From positions 1 through 51,756 of the forward strand of contig JARNMJ010000029.1 of assembly GCA_029432795.1 (NCBI GenBank): DNA of 51,756 nt, given 5' to 3'. Origin of the DNA: Pontiellaceae bacterium B12219 (lineage in GTDB: Bacteria; Verrucomicrobiota; Kiritimatiellia; Kiritimatiellales; Pontiellaceae). How positions within the stretch are numbered: position 1 is the first letter of the stretch; the number at the start of each line of letters is the position of its first letter. Below are positions 8,529 through 17,564 of this stretch, in pieces. The notes beneath the pieces are model-generated. The model did no database searches. It was not told where the DNA came from and was given only the letters and a program-made list of their open reading frames with translations. A program made the translations under genes and the position numbers.

Positions 8529-8601
8529 GCGGGGGAACGACGCCCCGCTAACTGGAGAGAACCGGAACAACTTCCGGTTCGTGGACGATTGTTTAATCGT
8601 C
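8529..8601 (+). promoter_or_regulatory. Three-hairpin leader of the DEAD-box helicase gene
   Basis: Three inverted repeats stand in a row before the helicase start codon: 8529-8534 with 8543-8548 (6 bp, GC-rich), 8559-8567 with 8572-8580 (9 bp perfect, 4-base loop), and 8584-8590 with 8595-8601 (7 bp perfect, 4-base loop). None has a T tract, so they are not standard terminators. A structured leader is common for cold-shock RNA helicases and would fit autoregulation by the helicase it encodes. That role is inference. Confidence 0.6.
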
Positions 8602-8624
8602 GCTCCGCATTGTGAGAGGATAGT

Positions 8625-10370
8625 ATGAAATTCACCGAACTGGGCCTGAGCCCTGACACCCTTAAATCCATTGAAATGCTTGGCTTTGAAACGCCGACTC
8701 CGATTCAGGAGCAGGCTATTCCTATTTTGCTGGAAGGCAAAAAGGACTTTGTTGGTCTGGCTTCAACCGGCACCGGCAAAACCGCGGCTTTCGGCCTGCC
8801 GTTGCTTGAGCGCATGGATCCGACCAATGATATGCCGCAGGGCATCATTCTTTCGCCGACCCGCGAGCTTTGCCTGCAGATTGCAGACGACCTGAAAAAA
8901 TTTGCCCGTCACCGCAATCTCAAAATTACCGCCGTTTACGGAGGTTCGAATATTTCCACTCAGATCCGCGATCTGAAACGCGGCACACAGGTGATTGTGG
9001 CCACGCCGGGACGTCTGCTCGATCTGATTGAGCGGCGCGCAGCTAAACTGGACGATATTTCTGTGGTCGTGCTCGATGAAGCCGATGAAATGTTGAATAT
9101 GGGTTTTAAAGACGAGCTGGACGGCATTCTTTCAAAGGCACCGAAAAGCCGGGTTACCTGGCTGTTTTCTGCCACGATGGAAAAAGGCGTTGCGCGCATT
9201 GCCCAGAACTATCAGACCGATCCGGTCGAAGTGTCCGTGGGCGGTAAAAACGAGTCGGCAAAAAATATAGAGCACTTCTGTTTTATGGTGCACGAAAAAG
9301 ACCGCTATCCGGCCGTAAAGCGTATCCTGGATTATCTGCCCGAAATCTACGGCCTGATTTTCTGCCGCACCCGGGCGGAAACCCAGACGGTTGCCGATAA
9401 ACTGATGGCCGATGGTTATTCCGCCGAAGCCATTCACGGCGAGCTTTCCCAGGCGCAGCGCGACTCGGTGATGCGCAAATTCCGGCAGAAAAATGTTCAG
9501 GTTCTGGTGGCAACCGACGTGGCGGCCCGCGGTATTGATGTCAACGACATCACACACGTGATTCATTATAAACTGTCCGACGAAGCCGCGGCCTACACGC
9601 ACCGCAGCGGCCGTACGGCCCGTGCCGGGAAATCCGGTGTTTCAATTGCGCTGATTAATATGCATGAGCGCCGCCGTATTGCTGAACTGGAGCGTCGTAA
9701 CAACATTAAGATCAAGCTGGAGAAAATTCCGGATGCAAAAGCCATCTGCGAAAACCAGCTGCTGGCACTGATTCATCGCGTGGTTGAAGTGGAAGTCAAG
9801 GAGGAGGAAATTGCGGATTATCTCGCTCCGGCCTATGAAGCTCTCTGCCACCTCGATAAAAAAGAAATCATCAAACGGTTTGTGGCGGTTGAGTTCAACC
9901 ACTTCCTGGATTACTACCGCAATGCGGATGATTTGAATGCCAAGTCTGTGCCGCGTCGCGAGCGTCAGCCGGGGCAGCAGCGTACGGATAATCAGAAACG
10001 TAACCGCCGTATGGAAGCCTACGACACCAAACGTTTTTCGATTAACGTCGGCCGTGTTCATAATGTGAATGCCGGAGCCATTGTTCGGTTGGTCTGTGAA
10101 AACAGCGGGATCAAATCCAATGCAATCGGAGCCATCGATCTCGGGCGCGATACTTCCTTTTTCGAAGTTTCAAAAGAAGCTGCCGATACCATTCGTAAGG
10201 GGCTGGAAAATCTGACCCTGGATGGCCGCCAGGTCAGTGTTCGTTCTGCCGCCGGGCAGGGTGGAAGCGGAGGTGCCCGCGGTGGTCAGCAACGTGGCGG
10301 CCCGCGCGGCGGGCCACGTGGCGGCGGAGCGCGTGGCGGCAAGCCGCCGCGTCGCCGCAGTCAGGACTAA
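8625..10370 (+). CDS. DEAD-box ATP-dependent RNA helicase (CsdA/DeaD-like)
   Basis: 581 residues. The motifs appear in order: Q motif (FETPTPIQEQAIP, 21-33), Walker A ASTGTGKT (46-53), PTREL (78-82), TPGR (127-130), DEAD (151-154), SAT (182-184), ARGID and HRSGRTARAG in the second RecA domain. A DbpA-type RNA-binding domain follows (about 475-550: RFSINVGRVHNVNAGAIVRL...), then a C-terminal RGG-rich tail (GGARGGQQRGG and similar repeats) that should bind RNA non-specifically. This layout matches CsdA/DeaD, which unwinds structured RNA in ribosome assembly, mRNA decay and cold adaptation. The leader carries three hairpins. The start has GAGAGGA upstream. Confidence 0.95.
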   Translation: MKFTELGLSPDTLKSIEMLGFETPTPIQEQAIPILLEGKKDFVGLASTGTGKTAAFGLPLLERMDPTNDMPQGIILSPTRELCLQIADDLKKFARHRNLKITAVYGGSNISTQIRDLKRGTQVIVATPGRLLDLIERRAAKLDDISVVVLDEADEMLNMGFKDELDGILSKAPKSRVTWLFSATMEKGVARIAQNYQTDPVEVSVGGKNESAKNIEHFCFMVHEKDRYPAVKRILDYLPEIYGLIFCRTRAETQTVADKLMADGYSAEAIHGELSQAQRDSVMRKFRQKNVQVLVATDVAARGIDVNDITHVIHYKLSDEAAAYTHRSGRTARAGKSGVSIALINMHERRRIAELERRNNIKIKLEKIPDAKAICENQLLALIHRVVEVEVKEEEIADYLAPAYEALCHLDKKEIIKRFVAVEFNHFLDYYRNADDLNAKSVPRRERQPGQQRTDNQKRNRRMEAYDTKRFSINVGRVHNVNAGAIVRLVCENSGIKSNAIGAIDLGRDTSFFEVSKEAADTIRKGLENLTLDGRQVSVRSAAGQGGSGGARGGQQRGGPRGGPRGGGARGGKPPRRRSQD

Positions 10371-10383
10371 ATCCGTTTTCAAT

Positions 10384-10447
10384 TTGCAACCTGATGCGTT
10401 CAGGATCATGCTTTCTGTAATTATTACATTAATTATGGAGGTTAGGT
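10384..10447 (+). promoter_or_regulatory. Upstream block conserved with second DUF4377-META gene
   Basis: The sequence TTGCAACCTGA (10384-10394), the following GATCATG and the region to the start codon are similar in order and spacing to 11508-11569. The shared part probably includes promoter elements duplicated along with the gene. No clear -10 box was assigned. Confidence 0.5.
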
Positions 10448-11494
10448 ATGATCCTGAAAATGTTTTTCAGACTTGTCGGGATGGGTTTTGCGGCTCTTTT
10501 TCTCGCGGGATGCCAAAGCAACTCGTTCGTTTCGGGCACCGTGAAAAACGTATATGTCGGTCCGGCGATGGTGGATGGCACGGGCGCGGGGCCAATGACC
10601 TGCCTGATGGTAAAAGATACGCCCGAAGGGAAATATACTCCATTTTACAGCCCGATTGCCGGCTTTGATTATGTTCCGGGTTTTGACTATTTTCTGGAAG
10701 TGAAGGTCACGGAGCGGGACCCGGTTCCGGCCGATGCATCAAAATTTGAATACACCCTGATGAATGTTGTTTTCAAAGCGCCGGCAGGGTTGGCGATTGA
10801 CAGCACGGCATGGAAGCTTGCCGGATATGAATCGGTGAGTGGAACGATGGAACCGCCGGTTCATAACTCTATTGTAAATCTGCGGATCGCCGAAGGGCAT
10901 GTGAGCGGAAATGCCGGCGCAAACCGATTCTTCGGCGATTGCTCGCTGAATGGATCGAAGCTGAAAATCAAAACGATCGGTTCCTCCATGATGATGGGGA
11001 CTCCGGAATTGATGGCGCAGGAGAAACAGTTTCTGAAACTCCTCGGAGAATCCGTGGATTATCAGATTGTCGGTACAGAGCTTCGTTTGCGCAATGCAGA
11101 TGGACGTGTGGTGCTTAAATTTAATCCTCTTGTTGAGCCGACGCTGACTTCCAATGGTTGGAAAGCCATTCTGATTAATAACGGAAAGGGCGGGGTGAGT
11201 TCGGTTCTGCAAGAATCGGAAATTACCATCGAATTTAAGGATCAGGGCAGGGTGTCCGGATCCTCCGGCTGTAATTCCTTTTCGGGGGGATACGAGTCCG
11301 AGGGCAACGCGATCAGTTTCAGTCCACTGGCCGGAACCCGGCGTATGTGCAGCGAACCGGAAGGGGTGATGGAACAGGAATCCCTGTTTCTTCAGGCCCT
11401 GGAAGTGGCCTGTACCTATTCCATCTATGAAAATAAACTGGAACTGCGGGATGCGCAGGGTGCGTTGCAGGTGAGTCTAATTAAACAGGACTAA
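10448..11494 (+). CDS. DUF4377-META domain lipoprotein, paralogue 1
   Basis: 348 residues. A lipobox (ALFLAGC, Cys22) marks a lipoprotein. Residues about 30-110 match the DUF4377 pattern (VYVGPAMVD...MTCLMVKDTPEGKYTPFYSPIAGFDYVPG...FLEVKV). Two META (HslJ-like) domains follow, about 115-225 and 235-345, each with a W-K start, a G-x-N-x-F turn (GANRFFGDCS; GCNSFSGGY), an ELMAQE/GVMEQE helix and a terminal LRLRN/LELRD strand. Such proteins are periplasm-facing lipoproteins linked to envelope stress, with no known enzymatic activity. It has 348 residues like its neighbour and is clearly paralogous to it. A palindrome copy lies in the second META domain. Confidence 0.85.
   Translation: MILKMFFRLVGMGFAALFLAGCQSNSFVSGTVKNVYVGPAMVDGTGAGPMTCLMVKDTPEGKYTPFYSPIAGFDYVPGFDYFLEVKVTERDPVPADASKFEYTLMNVVFKAPAGLAIDSTAWKLAGYESVSGTMEPPVHNSIVNLRIAEGHVSGNAGANRFFGDCSLNGSKLKIKTIGSSMMMGTPELMAQEKQFLKLLGESVDYQIVGTELRLRNADGRVVLKFNPLVEPTLTSNGWKAILINNGKGGVSSVLQESEITIEFKDQGRVSGSSGCNSFSGGYESEGNAISFSPLAGTRRMCSEPEGVMEQESLFLQALEVACTYSIYENKLELRDAQGALQVSLIKQD
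11149..11163. repeat. TTCCARNNNYTGGAA palindrome, copy 5
   Basis: Perfect arms, spacer ATGGT, inside the first DUF4377-META gene, where it encodes S-N-G-W-K. The paralogue at the equivalent place reads SGVW and does not keep the palindrome. Confidence 0.9.
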
Positions 11495-11507
11495 CGTGTT
11501 TTAAAAA

Positions 11508-11569
11508 TTGCAACCTGACGCCGTCGCGATCATGTTTTCCGGATTACTGTTAAAAAGAGGCGATAACGT
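11508..11569 (+). promoter_or_regulatory. Upstream block conserved with first DUF4377-META gene
   Basis: TTGCAACCTGA at 11508-11518 and GATCATG just after it repeat the layout found before the first paralogue. An AAGAGGCGATAACGT stretch precedes the ATG at 11570. Confidence 0.5.
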
Positions 11570-12616
11570 ATGATTCTGAAACAATGTATTGGTGCGGCCG
11601 GGCTCGGGGGACTGCTTCTGTTGCTCTCTGCCTGCCAGATGCCGGCGGGCAGCATGAGTGAAGTGCAGACTTATTATGTTGCGCCGCAGATGGCGGATGA
11701 CGGGGGGGCAGAAGACGCGTCATGTCTTTTGGTTAAACAATCCAGCAACGGAACCTATCGGCTGATGTATAGCCCAATCGTCGGATTTAACTATGTTCCG
11801 GGTTTTGAATATGTCCTGGAGGTGGAGGTTTCGGAAAACGACGACGTCCCGCCCGGCGATTCAGAATATGCCTACAGACTGGTGAAGGTCGTTTCCAAAA
11901 AAACGTCGGCGCTGGCGATCGACAGTACCGTGTGGGAACTGACCGCTTATCAGGCGGCGGGCGGTGCAATGAAAGTTCCGGTGACTAAATCCGGCTTAAC
12001 CCTGAAGGTTGCTGAGGGAAAAATTTCCGGGCATGCCGGGGTTAATCAATTTTTCGGAAAATGCGACCAGAAAGAGGACACACTTCAGATTACCTCTGTT
12101 GGATCGACCAGAATGACGGGTTCTCCGGAATTGATGGTGCAGGAAAGTCAGTTTCTCGGCCTGTTGCAGCGAGCGGTGAATTATCAAATCGTCGGCAGCG
12201 AACTGCGGCTGCGTAATACAAGTGGCTCGGTGATTCTCAAATTCAAACCGCTTTCGGAGCCGTCGCTCACGTCTGGAGTCTGGGAGGCCACAGGAATCAA
12301 CAACGGTCTGGACGGGGTCGTTTCGATTATGCCGTTCACGAAAATAACGATGGAATTTTCGGATGCGGGTACGGCGTCCGGGGGCTCCGGTTGCAATTCC
12401 TATTCCGGCCGATACACCACCGAGGGCCATCTGCTTTCCTTTGGCCCGATGTCGAAATCGGACAACCGGTGTTCCGCGCCGCAGGGAATTATGGAGCAGG
12501 AAATGCAGTTTTTCCAGGCGTTGGAAAATGTGACGATGTATTCCTTTAATAAAAACATGCTGAAGCTGCTTGATAAAAACGGTTCGGTGCAGCTTAGCTT
12601 TATTCAGAAAGACTGA
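11570..12616 (+). CDS. DUF4377-META domain lipoprotein, paralogue 2
   Basis: 348 residues, the same length and domain order as the preceding gene. Lipobox LLSAC (Cys22). N-terminal DUF4377-like block (YYVAPQMADDGGAEDASCLLVKQ...YSPIVGFNYVPGFEYVLEVEV), then two META domains with GVNQFFGKCD and GCNSYSGRY turns. The two proteins differ through most of the surface but keep the turns, so the duplication is not recent. The role is unknown; an envelope location is inferred from the lipobox. A palindrome copy lies near the 3' end, in a different frame from the copy in the paralogue. Confidence 0.85.
   Translation: MILKQCIGAAGLGGLLLLLSACQMPAGSMSEVQTYYVAPQMADDGGAEDASCLLVKQSSNGTYRLMYSPIVGFNYVPGFEYVLEVEVSENDDVPPGDSEYAYRLVKVVSKKTSALAIDSTVWELTAYQAAGGAMKVPVTKSGLTLKVAEGKISGHAGVNQFFGKCDQKEDTLQITSVGSTRMTGSPELMVQESQFLGLLQRAVNYQIVGSELRLRNTSGSVILKFKPLSEPSLTSGVWEATGINNGLDGVVSIMPFTKITMEFSDAGTASGGSGCNSYSGRYTTEGHLLSFGPMSKSDNRCSAPQGIMEQEMQFFQALENVTMYSFNKNMLKLLDKNGSVQLSFIQKD
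12512..12526. repeat. TTCCARNNNYTGGAA palindrome, copy 6
   Basis: Perfect arms, spacer GGCGT, inside the second DUF4377-META gene, encoding F-Q-A-L-E. Confidence 0.9.
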
Positions 12617-12754
12617 AATTCTTTAAAATGTCTTTTTGCGGTTGTTCCGCTCCTGTAAAACCCGGGAGTAATCATTTTAAGGCGTTCTTTTTTATGGCGT
12701 CTTCGTCGGTTTCTGCTGTTGGAGCCGTTCACTGTCTAAGCGTTGGAGGAAAAA

Positions 12755-14416
12755 ATGAAATGGATTAAAACGATAATGACGGCTGCTGTTCTGACAGCGG
12801 TTTTGCCCTCTGTGAGAGCGACCATTGAAAAACCGAAGGTGATGGATGGCGCCATGCTTTCGTTGACGGTATCCGATTTGTCCGGCTTCATCGACCAGGC
12901 GGGTAGTGTTGCCGCTCAGGTTTCTCCCGGGATGAGCGGGGAGATGCTGAAAATGCTGCTCGGTATGCAGTTGGGCGACCCCTCCATGGCGGGTATTCCT
13001 GCCGGGAAAGGATTTTCGATCGTTGCATTGGATCCGACCAATATCTTTGCGGTTGTCGAAGTGACTGACACGCAATCGGCCGCCTATATCAGCACGGCAA
13101 AAGCCAAGGGGCTGGAATCGGCCTATGCAGAAGGGATGCTGGTGCTCGCCGGAACACCTGACGCGGTTAAAAAAGGCGTTTCGCTGCAGGGGCAGGTTAA
13201 AAAATCGCTGCTGAGCAGTCGTTCTTCTACGCTCCGTTTGGCCCTTCAGCCGGCTGCGGTTGTTGAACGCAACCAGGAAGCCATCGACGGGTTTGTTCAG
13301 ATGATGCCGGCCTTGCTGGGGCAGGGAATGATGACTCAGCCGGGAGCAACACTGGAATCCGTTGCCAATGTTTCCAAGGTGCTGGAGGCGGAAATGCTTG
13401 TCCTCATCTCTCTCGCAAAACAGTGCGAAACGGCAGAAGTGGTGCTGGCCCCGAAAAACGGTTCGCTGCAGTTGAGCAAAACTCTTGTTCCAAAGGCCGG
13501 AACGGCGCTGCACACCCTGATGACTGCCCCCGAAGCAGCCAAGCGCAATCCGAAACTCACGGCTGGACAGCTGGGCGGGGGAACCATTCTGGCGGACTTC
13601 TATTTTGCCAACTCGGAAGCGCTCGGTACGTTTGTGGGTGCTGAAACAGAAAAGCTGATTCCGCAATTGAACCTGGAAGATGTTGATGCCGCAGAGGTGG
13701 CCGCAACGATGAAGAAAATGATGAGTCTGTATAGCGGAACCGGTTGCGAAGCCATCAGTTTCGGTGACGATGGGGCCTTTAAGGTTCGCTATGTAATGGA
13801 AGTGAAAGACGAAGCGACTACGCTGGAAGTGCTCCGCACGATTGAAGCCGATATGGGACCGTTTCTTCAGTTGTATGAAACGCTCGGAATGCCGATGGAG
13901 CTGATTTTCAAAGAAAATGTCCGGTCGGCCAACGGCACCCCGGTGCATCAGTTTTCCGTAAAAATGGATATGCTGACGCTGCCCGCCGAACAGCGCGATC
14001 AGATCGAAACCATGGGGCTCGATGAAATGGTTTATGAATTGGCCTTGAAAGACGGACAGCTCTTTTACAGCGAGCCTGGCGGCATTGAGGCGCTGATGGA
14101 ACGGGTTAAAGACGATGCCGCGGCTGCACCGTTGAAAGCACGCAGTGTCTATCCTGCCGGTGGTTGTTTCTACTTCGATATGGATGTGGGCGGATATTTG
14201 GGATTTGTGGCAACCACGATGCCCGACGATCCGGCAACAGCCATGGTGAAACAGCAGATGGGCACCCTGTTCCAGGGCGTTCCTCCGGTAACCGCGGCCG
14301 GTTTCAAGGAAGATGGTCGCATGATGTGGAGCGTAAATCTGCCCGGCGAGCTTCTCGCAAAATACGGCCAGATGATCATGATGATGCAAATGCAGATGAT
14401 GCAACCGGCCCAATAG
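12755..14416 (+). CDS. Exported protein of unknown function with Met/Gln-rich tail
   Basis: 553 residues from the ATG at 12755, chosen because GGAGGA (12745-12750) sits five bases upstream; an in-frame TTG at 12743 overlaps that site and is unlikely to be used. A signal peptide is visible (KWIKTIMTAAVLTAVLPSVRA, cleavage near residue 22). The rest is rich in Ala, Met and Gly and lacks transmembrane segments. It alternates helices with beta strands in what may be repeated ~150-residue units. The last 14 residues are almost only Met, Gln and Ile. I recognise no family; it may belong to the large exported proteins of unknown role found in Verrucomicrobia and Planctomycetes. It ends in a strong terminator. 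Confidence 0.82.
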   Translation: MKWIKTIMTAAVLTAVLPSVRATIEKPKVMDGAMLSLTVSDLSGFIDQAGSVAAQVSPGMSGEMLKMLLGMQLGDPSMAGIPAGKGFSIVALDPTNIFAVVEVTDTQSAAYISTAKAKGLESAYAEGMLVLAGTPDAVKKGVSLQGQVKKSLLSSRSSTLRLALQPAAVVERNQEAIDGFVQMMPALLGQGMMTQPGATLESVANVSKVLEAEMLVLISLAKQCETAEVVLAPKNGSLQLSKTLVPKAGTALHTLMTAPEAAKRNPKLTAGQLGGGTILADFYFANSEALGTFVGAETEKLIPQLNLEDVDAAEVAATMKKMMSLYSGTGCEAISFGDDGAFKVRYVMEVKDEATTLEVLRTIEADMGPFLQLYETLGMPMELIFKENVRSANGTPVHQFSVKMDMLTLPAEQRDQIETMGLDEMVYELALKDGQLFYSEPGGIEALMERVKDDAAAAPLKARSVYPAGGCFYFDMDVGGYLGFVATTMPDDPATAMVKQQMGTLFQGVPPVTAAGFKEDGRMMWSVNLPGELLAKYGQMIMMMQMQMMQPAQ

Positions 14417-14443
14417 CAGGAAGGTATTCAGGCAGCAAACCGT

Positions 14444-14458
14444 TTCCAATCTTTGGAA
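14444..14458. repeat. TTCCARNNNYTGGAA palindrome, copy 7
   Basis: Perfect arms, spacer ATCTT, intergenic, 27 bases after the stop codon and just before the terminator stem. Confidence 0.92.
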
Positions 14459-14463
14459 AACAC

Positions 14464-14498
14464 AAAAATCCCGTCGAATTCGGCGGGATTTTTCATTT
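14464..14498 (+). terminator. Intrinsic terminator before purL
   Basis: Stem of 14464-14476 with 14481-14493, loop AATT, one G-U pair, followed by a T-rich run. It has A and T tracts on both sides and could work in both directions, but the only upstream gene is on the plus strand. Confidence 0.93.
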
Positions 14499-14587
14499 TC
14501 CCGATATTCTTGGTTTAACCTGCCCGCCTTAATAGCTATGGTCCCCGTCTTACTTGAAAAAAGAACCTCATCGGGTGGAGCAGGACT

Positions 14588-17557
14588 ATGATTTATCGCA
14601 TTGAAATCGGATTAAAGGATGGTGTGCCGGATGCACGCGGTCGCGGCGTAATTCACCGGGCGGAAGGTGCCCTGAAAATGGCGATTGCGGAATGCCGCAC
14701 GCGCGACGTCTATAAAGTCGTTGCCAATATCGATGCCGATAAAGCCGTGGAAGTGCAGAAAACCTTTGCGGATCCGGTTGTGGCCGAGTCGGCGTTGGAC
14801 CGCCTGCCAGCCCCTGAGAATTTTGACTGGATGCTCGAAATCGGTTTCAAACCCGGCGTGACCGACAACGTCGGGCGCACGGCCCGCGGCGCTCTGAAAG
14901 ACGTCGTTGGCCGGGAACTCGACTGGGAAGAACAGGTGTATACCTGCATTCAGTATTTCCTCTCCGGCGATCTGAGCCGCGAAGATGTGGAGCACCTCGG
15001 CAAAGACCTGCTGGCCAATACGCTGATTCAAACGATTGCCGTTTTCTCGAAAGAAGAATGGCTGGCCGCTGCGCCGGATATCTCTGCACCGATTTTTGAC
15101 GATCATCCCGAAATTAAAGTGAACGTGATCGAGCTGCCCGACGACGATGCGGCGCTGATGAAGATTTCTTCGGAAGGCATTCTTTCCCTCTCGCTTGAAG
15201 AGATGCACACCATCCGCAACCACTACCTTCGCGACGACGTGAAGGCCCACCGTGCCGAGCTCGGTTTGCCGGAATGGCCGACCGATGTGGAACTCGAATG
15301 TATTGCCCAGACCTGGTCGGAGCATTGTTCGCACAAAGTGTTTGCCGGAACGATCAACTACAAAGACGAAGAGACCGGTGAAGAGGAAACGATCCACTCG
15401 CTCTATAAAACCTACGTTAAGGCCTCTACCAAAAAGATCGAAGAGTCGATCGACTGGCTGATCTCGGTCTTTACCGATAATGCCGGCATTGTTAAATTCA
15501 ATGAAGATATCCATTTGGTTTACAAAGTGGAAACCCATAACTCACCCTCTGCACTCGACCCGTTTGGCGGCTCCATGACCGGCATCGTCGGCGTGAACCG
15601 CGACCCGCTTGGAACCGGTATGGGGGCATCGCTGGTTTCCAATGTCTGGGGTTACTGCCTGGGATCGCCGTTCTACGATAAAGAAATGCCGGAAGGTCTG
15701 ATGCATCCGCGTCGTATCCGCGACGGTGTACACGAAGGTGTGATTGCCGGCGGTAACGAGTCGGGTATCCCGTACAGCCGCGGATTCGAATGTTTCGACG
15801 AACGTTTTCTCGGTAAGCCGTTGGTATATTGCGGCACAATGGGCACGATTCCGGTGGAAGTCACCGGTCGTCCGTCCGAGCGTAAAGAGATTGAAGTGGG
15901 CGACTGGACTGTTATGTGCGGCGGACGTATCGGTAAAGACGGCATCCACGGCGCGACCTTCTCCTCCGAAGAGCTCCGCACCGAATCGCCGGCGCAGGCG
16001 GTGCAGATCGGCGATCCGCTGACGCAGCGCAAACTCTACGAATTTATTCTCGAAGCGCGGGATCTCGGTTTATTCCGCTGCATCACCGATAACGGGGCGG
16101 GGGGCATCTCCTGTTCGTTCGGCGAAATGGGTAAATATTCCGGAGGTTGCGAATGCGATCTCGCCGGTGCTCCGCTGAAATACGAAGGTCTTCAGCCTTG
16201 GGAAGTTCTGGTTTCCGAAGCGCAGGAACGCATGACTCTCGCCGTGCAGCCTGAATGCCGCGAACAGTTCGAAGCGCTCGCCAAACAGCGCGATGTCGAA
16301 GTCGCCTTCATGGGCAAGTATAACGATTCCGGTTATTTTACCGTCAAACAGGATGGAAAAGTGATCGCCAGCCTCGATATGGATTTCCTTTACGAAACCG
16401 GCTGCCCGACGCTTGTCATGCCCGGCGTTTGGAAAAAACCGGTTGTTCCCGCTCCGAAGGTGGACGTGCAGGACGACTATTCCGACACCCTCGTTCAACT
16501 GATGGGCGACCTGAATCTCTGCTCCCGCGAATACAAGAGCCGGATTTATGACGGCGAGGTGAAAGGCCTCAGCGTGGTCAAGCCGTATGTCGGTGTAAAC
16601 GCCGACGTGCCTTCCGATGCCACCGTTATGCGGGTTGAATATAACAATGACCGCGGCGCGGTGCTGGCCGAAGGCATCAATCCGTGGTATTCAGATATCG
16701 ATACGTACGACATGACCACTTCGGTCATCGACGAAGCCGTTCGCCGCGTGGTTGCGGTCGGCGGCGACATGAATCGCATTGCGATTCTCGACAACTATTG
16801 CTGGCCGGATCCGGTCGAGTCGGATAAAACCCCCGACGGTGCATATAAAATGGCGCAGCTTGTTCGTTCGAACAAAGCGCTTTATGACTTAACAACTGCG
16901 TATAAAACGCCAGCAGTCTCAGGTAAAGACTCCTGTAAGAACGACTCCACACGGGGTGGAAAGAAAATATCAATACCGCCGACACTGCTCGTTTCTTCGA
17001 TCGGGCAGATCGACGATGTCAAAAAAGCGGTCACCATGCCGCTGAAGAAAGCGGGTGATGTAATCTACGTCATCGGCGAAACCAAAGTAGAACTCGGAGG
17101 CTCTGCGTACTACCGTCTTTTGGCGGAAGCGCAGGGTTCTCCGATGAACTATGGCGGTACCGTTCCGACGGTAGATGCTGAAAAAGCACTCAAGATTTAT
17201 GCCGCCATGAACAAGGCGACCGATGCCGGGCTGCTCAAGTCCTCCACCACACCGAGTAAAGGCGGGTTGGCCATTGCGCTGTCGCTGATCACGATTGGCG
17301 GTCAGCTGGGCGCAGATGTTGATCTGTCTGTTCTCGGTCTGGATGCGGCGACCGTCTTGTTTTCGGAATCCAACAGCCGCTTCATTGTTTCGGTTGCTCC
17401 GGAAAAGACAACTGAGTTTGAAGCCCTCTTTGCCGGTTTGCCGGTGGCCAAGATCGGTACCGTGACGGAAGCGAAAAAGCTGGTGGTGAAAGGGGCGGTT
17501 TGTGTTGATGTCGACGCGCTGGTTAAACCGTTTAAGGAAACGCTGTACGGGGTGTAA
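14588..17557 (+). CDS. purL: Phosphoribosylformylglycinamidine synthase, PurS-PurL fusion type
   Basis: 989 residues. It converts FGAR to FGAM in purine synthesis using ATP and ammonia from glutamine. Residues 1-~165 carry two PurS-like units (IEIGLKDGVPDARGRG at 5-20 and LEIGFKPGVTDNVGRTARGALKDVVG near 81-106). The synthetase core follows: WSEHCSHKVF near 245-255, VETHNSPSALDPFGGSMTGIVGVNRD, GGNESGIPYSRGF, a GGRIGKDGIHGATFSS block, and TDNGAGGISCSFGEMG. There is no C-terminal glutaminase domain, so the protein is shorter than the ~1,300-residue single-chain enzyme and needs a separate PurQ, not seen here. The ferredoxin-like gene starts seven bases after its stop codon. Confidence 0.95.
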   Translation: MIYRIEIGLKDGVPDARGRGVIHRAEGALKMAIAECRTRDVYKVVANIDADKAVEVQKTFADPVVAESALDRLPAPENFDWMLEIGFKPGVTDNVGRTARGALKDVVGRELDWEEQVYTCIQYFLSGDLSREDVEHLGKDLLANTLIQTIAVFSKEEWLAAAPDISAPIFDDHPEIKVNVIELPDDDAALMKISSEGILSLSLEEMHTIRNHYLRDDVKAHRAELGLPEWPTDVELECIAQTWSEHCSHKVFAGTINYKDEETGEEETIHSLYKTYVKASTKKIEESIDWLISVFTDNAGIVKFNEDIHLVYKVETHNSPSALDPFGGSMTGIVGVNRDPLGTGMGASLVSNVWGYCLGSPFYDKEMPEGLMHPRRIRDGVHEGVIAGGNESGIPYSRGFECFDERFLGKPLVYCGTMGTIPVEVTGRPSERKEIEVGDWTVMCGGRIGKDGIHGATFSSEELRTESPAQAVQIGDPLTQRKLYEFILEARDLGLFRCITDNGAGGISCSFGEMGKYSGGCECDLAGAPLKYEGLQPWEVLVSEAQERMTLAVQPECREQFEALAKQRDVEVAFMGKYNDSGYFTVKQDGKVIASLDMDFLYETGCPTLVMPGVWKKPVVPAPKVDVQDDYSDTLVQLMGDLNLCSREYKSRIYDGEVKGLSVVKPYVGVNADVPSDATVMRVEYNNDRGAVLAEGINPWYSDIDTYDMTTSVIDEAVRRVVAVGGDMNRIAILDNYCWPDPVESDKTPDGAYKMAQLVRSNKALYDLTTAYKTPAVSGKDSCKNDSTRGGKKISIPPTLLVSSIGQIDDVKKAVTMPLKKAGDVIYVIGETKVELGGSAYYRLLAEAQGSPMNYGGTVPTVDAEKALKIYAAMNKATDAGLLKSSTTPSKGGLAIALSLITIGGQLGADVDLSVLGLDAATVLFSESNSRFIVSVAPEKTTEFEALFAGLPVAKIGTVTEAKKLVVKGAVCVDVDALVKPFKETLYGV

Positions 17558-17564
17558 AACACCA

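Noticed and set aside
12692-14449. 585-residue minus-strand frame
   Set aside because: Antisense shadow of the exported protein; extremely His/Phe-rich.
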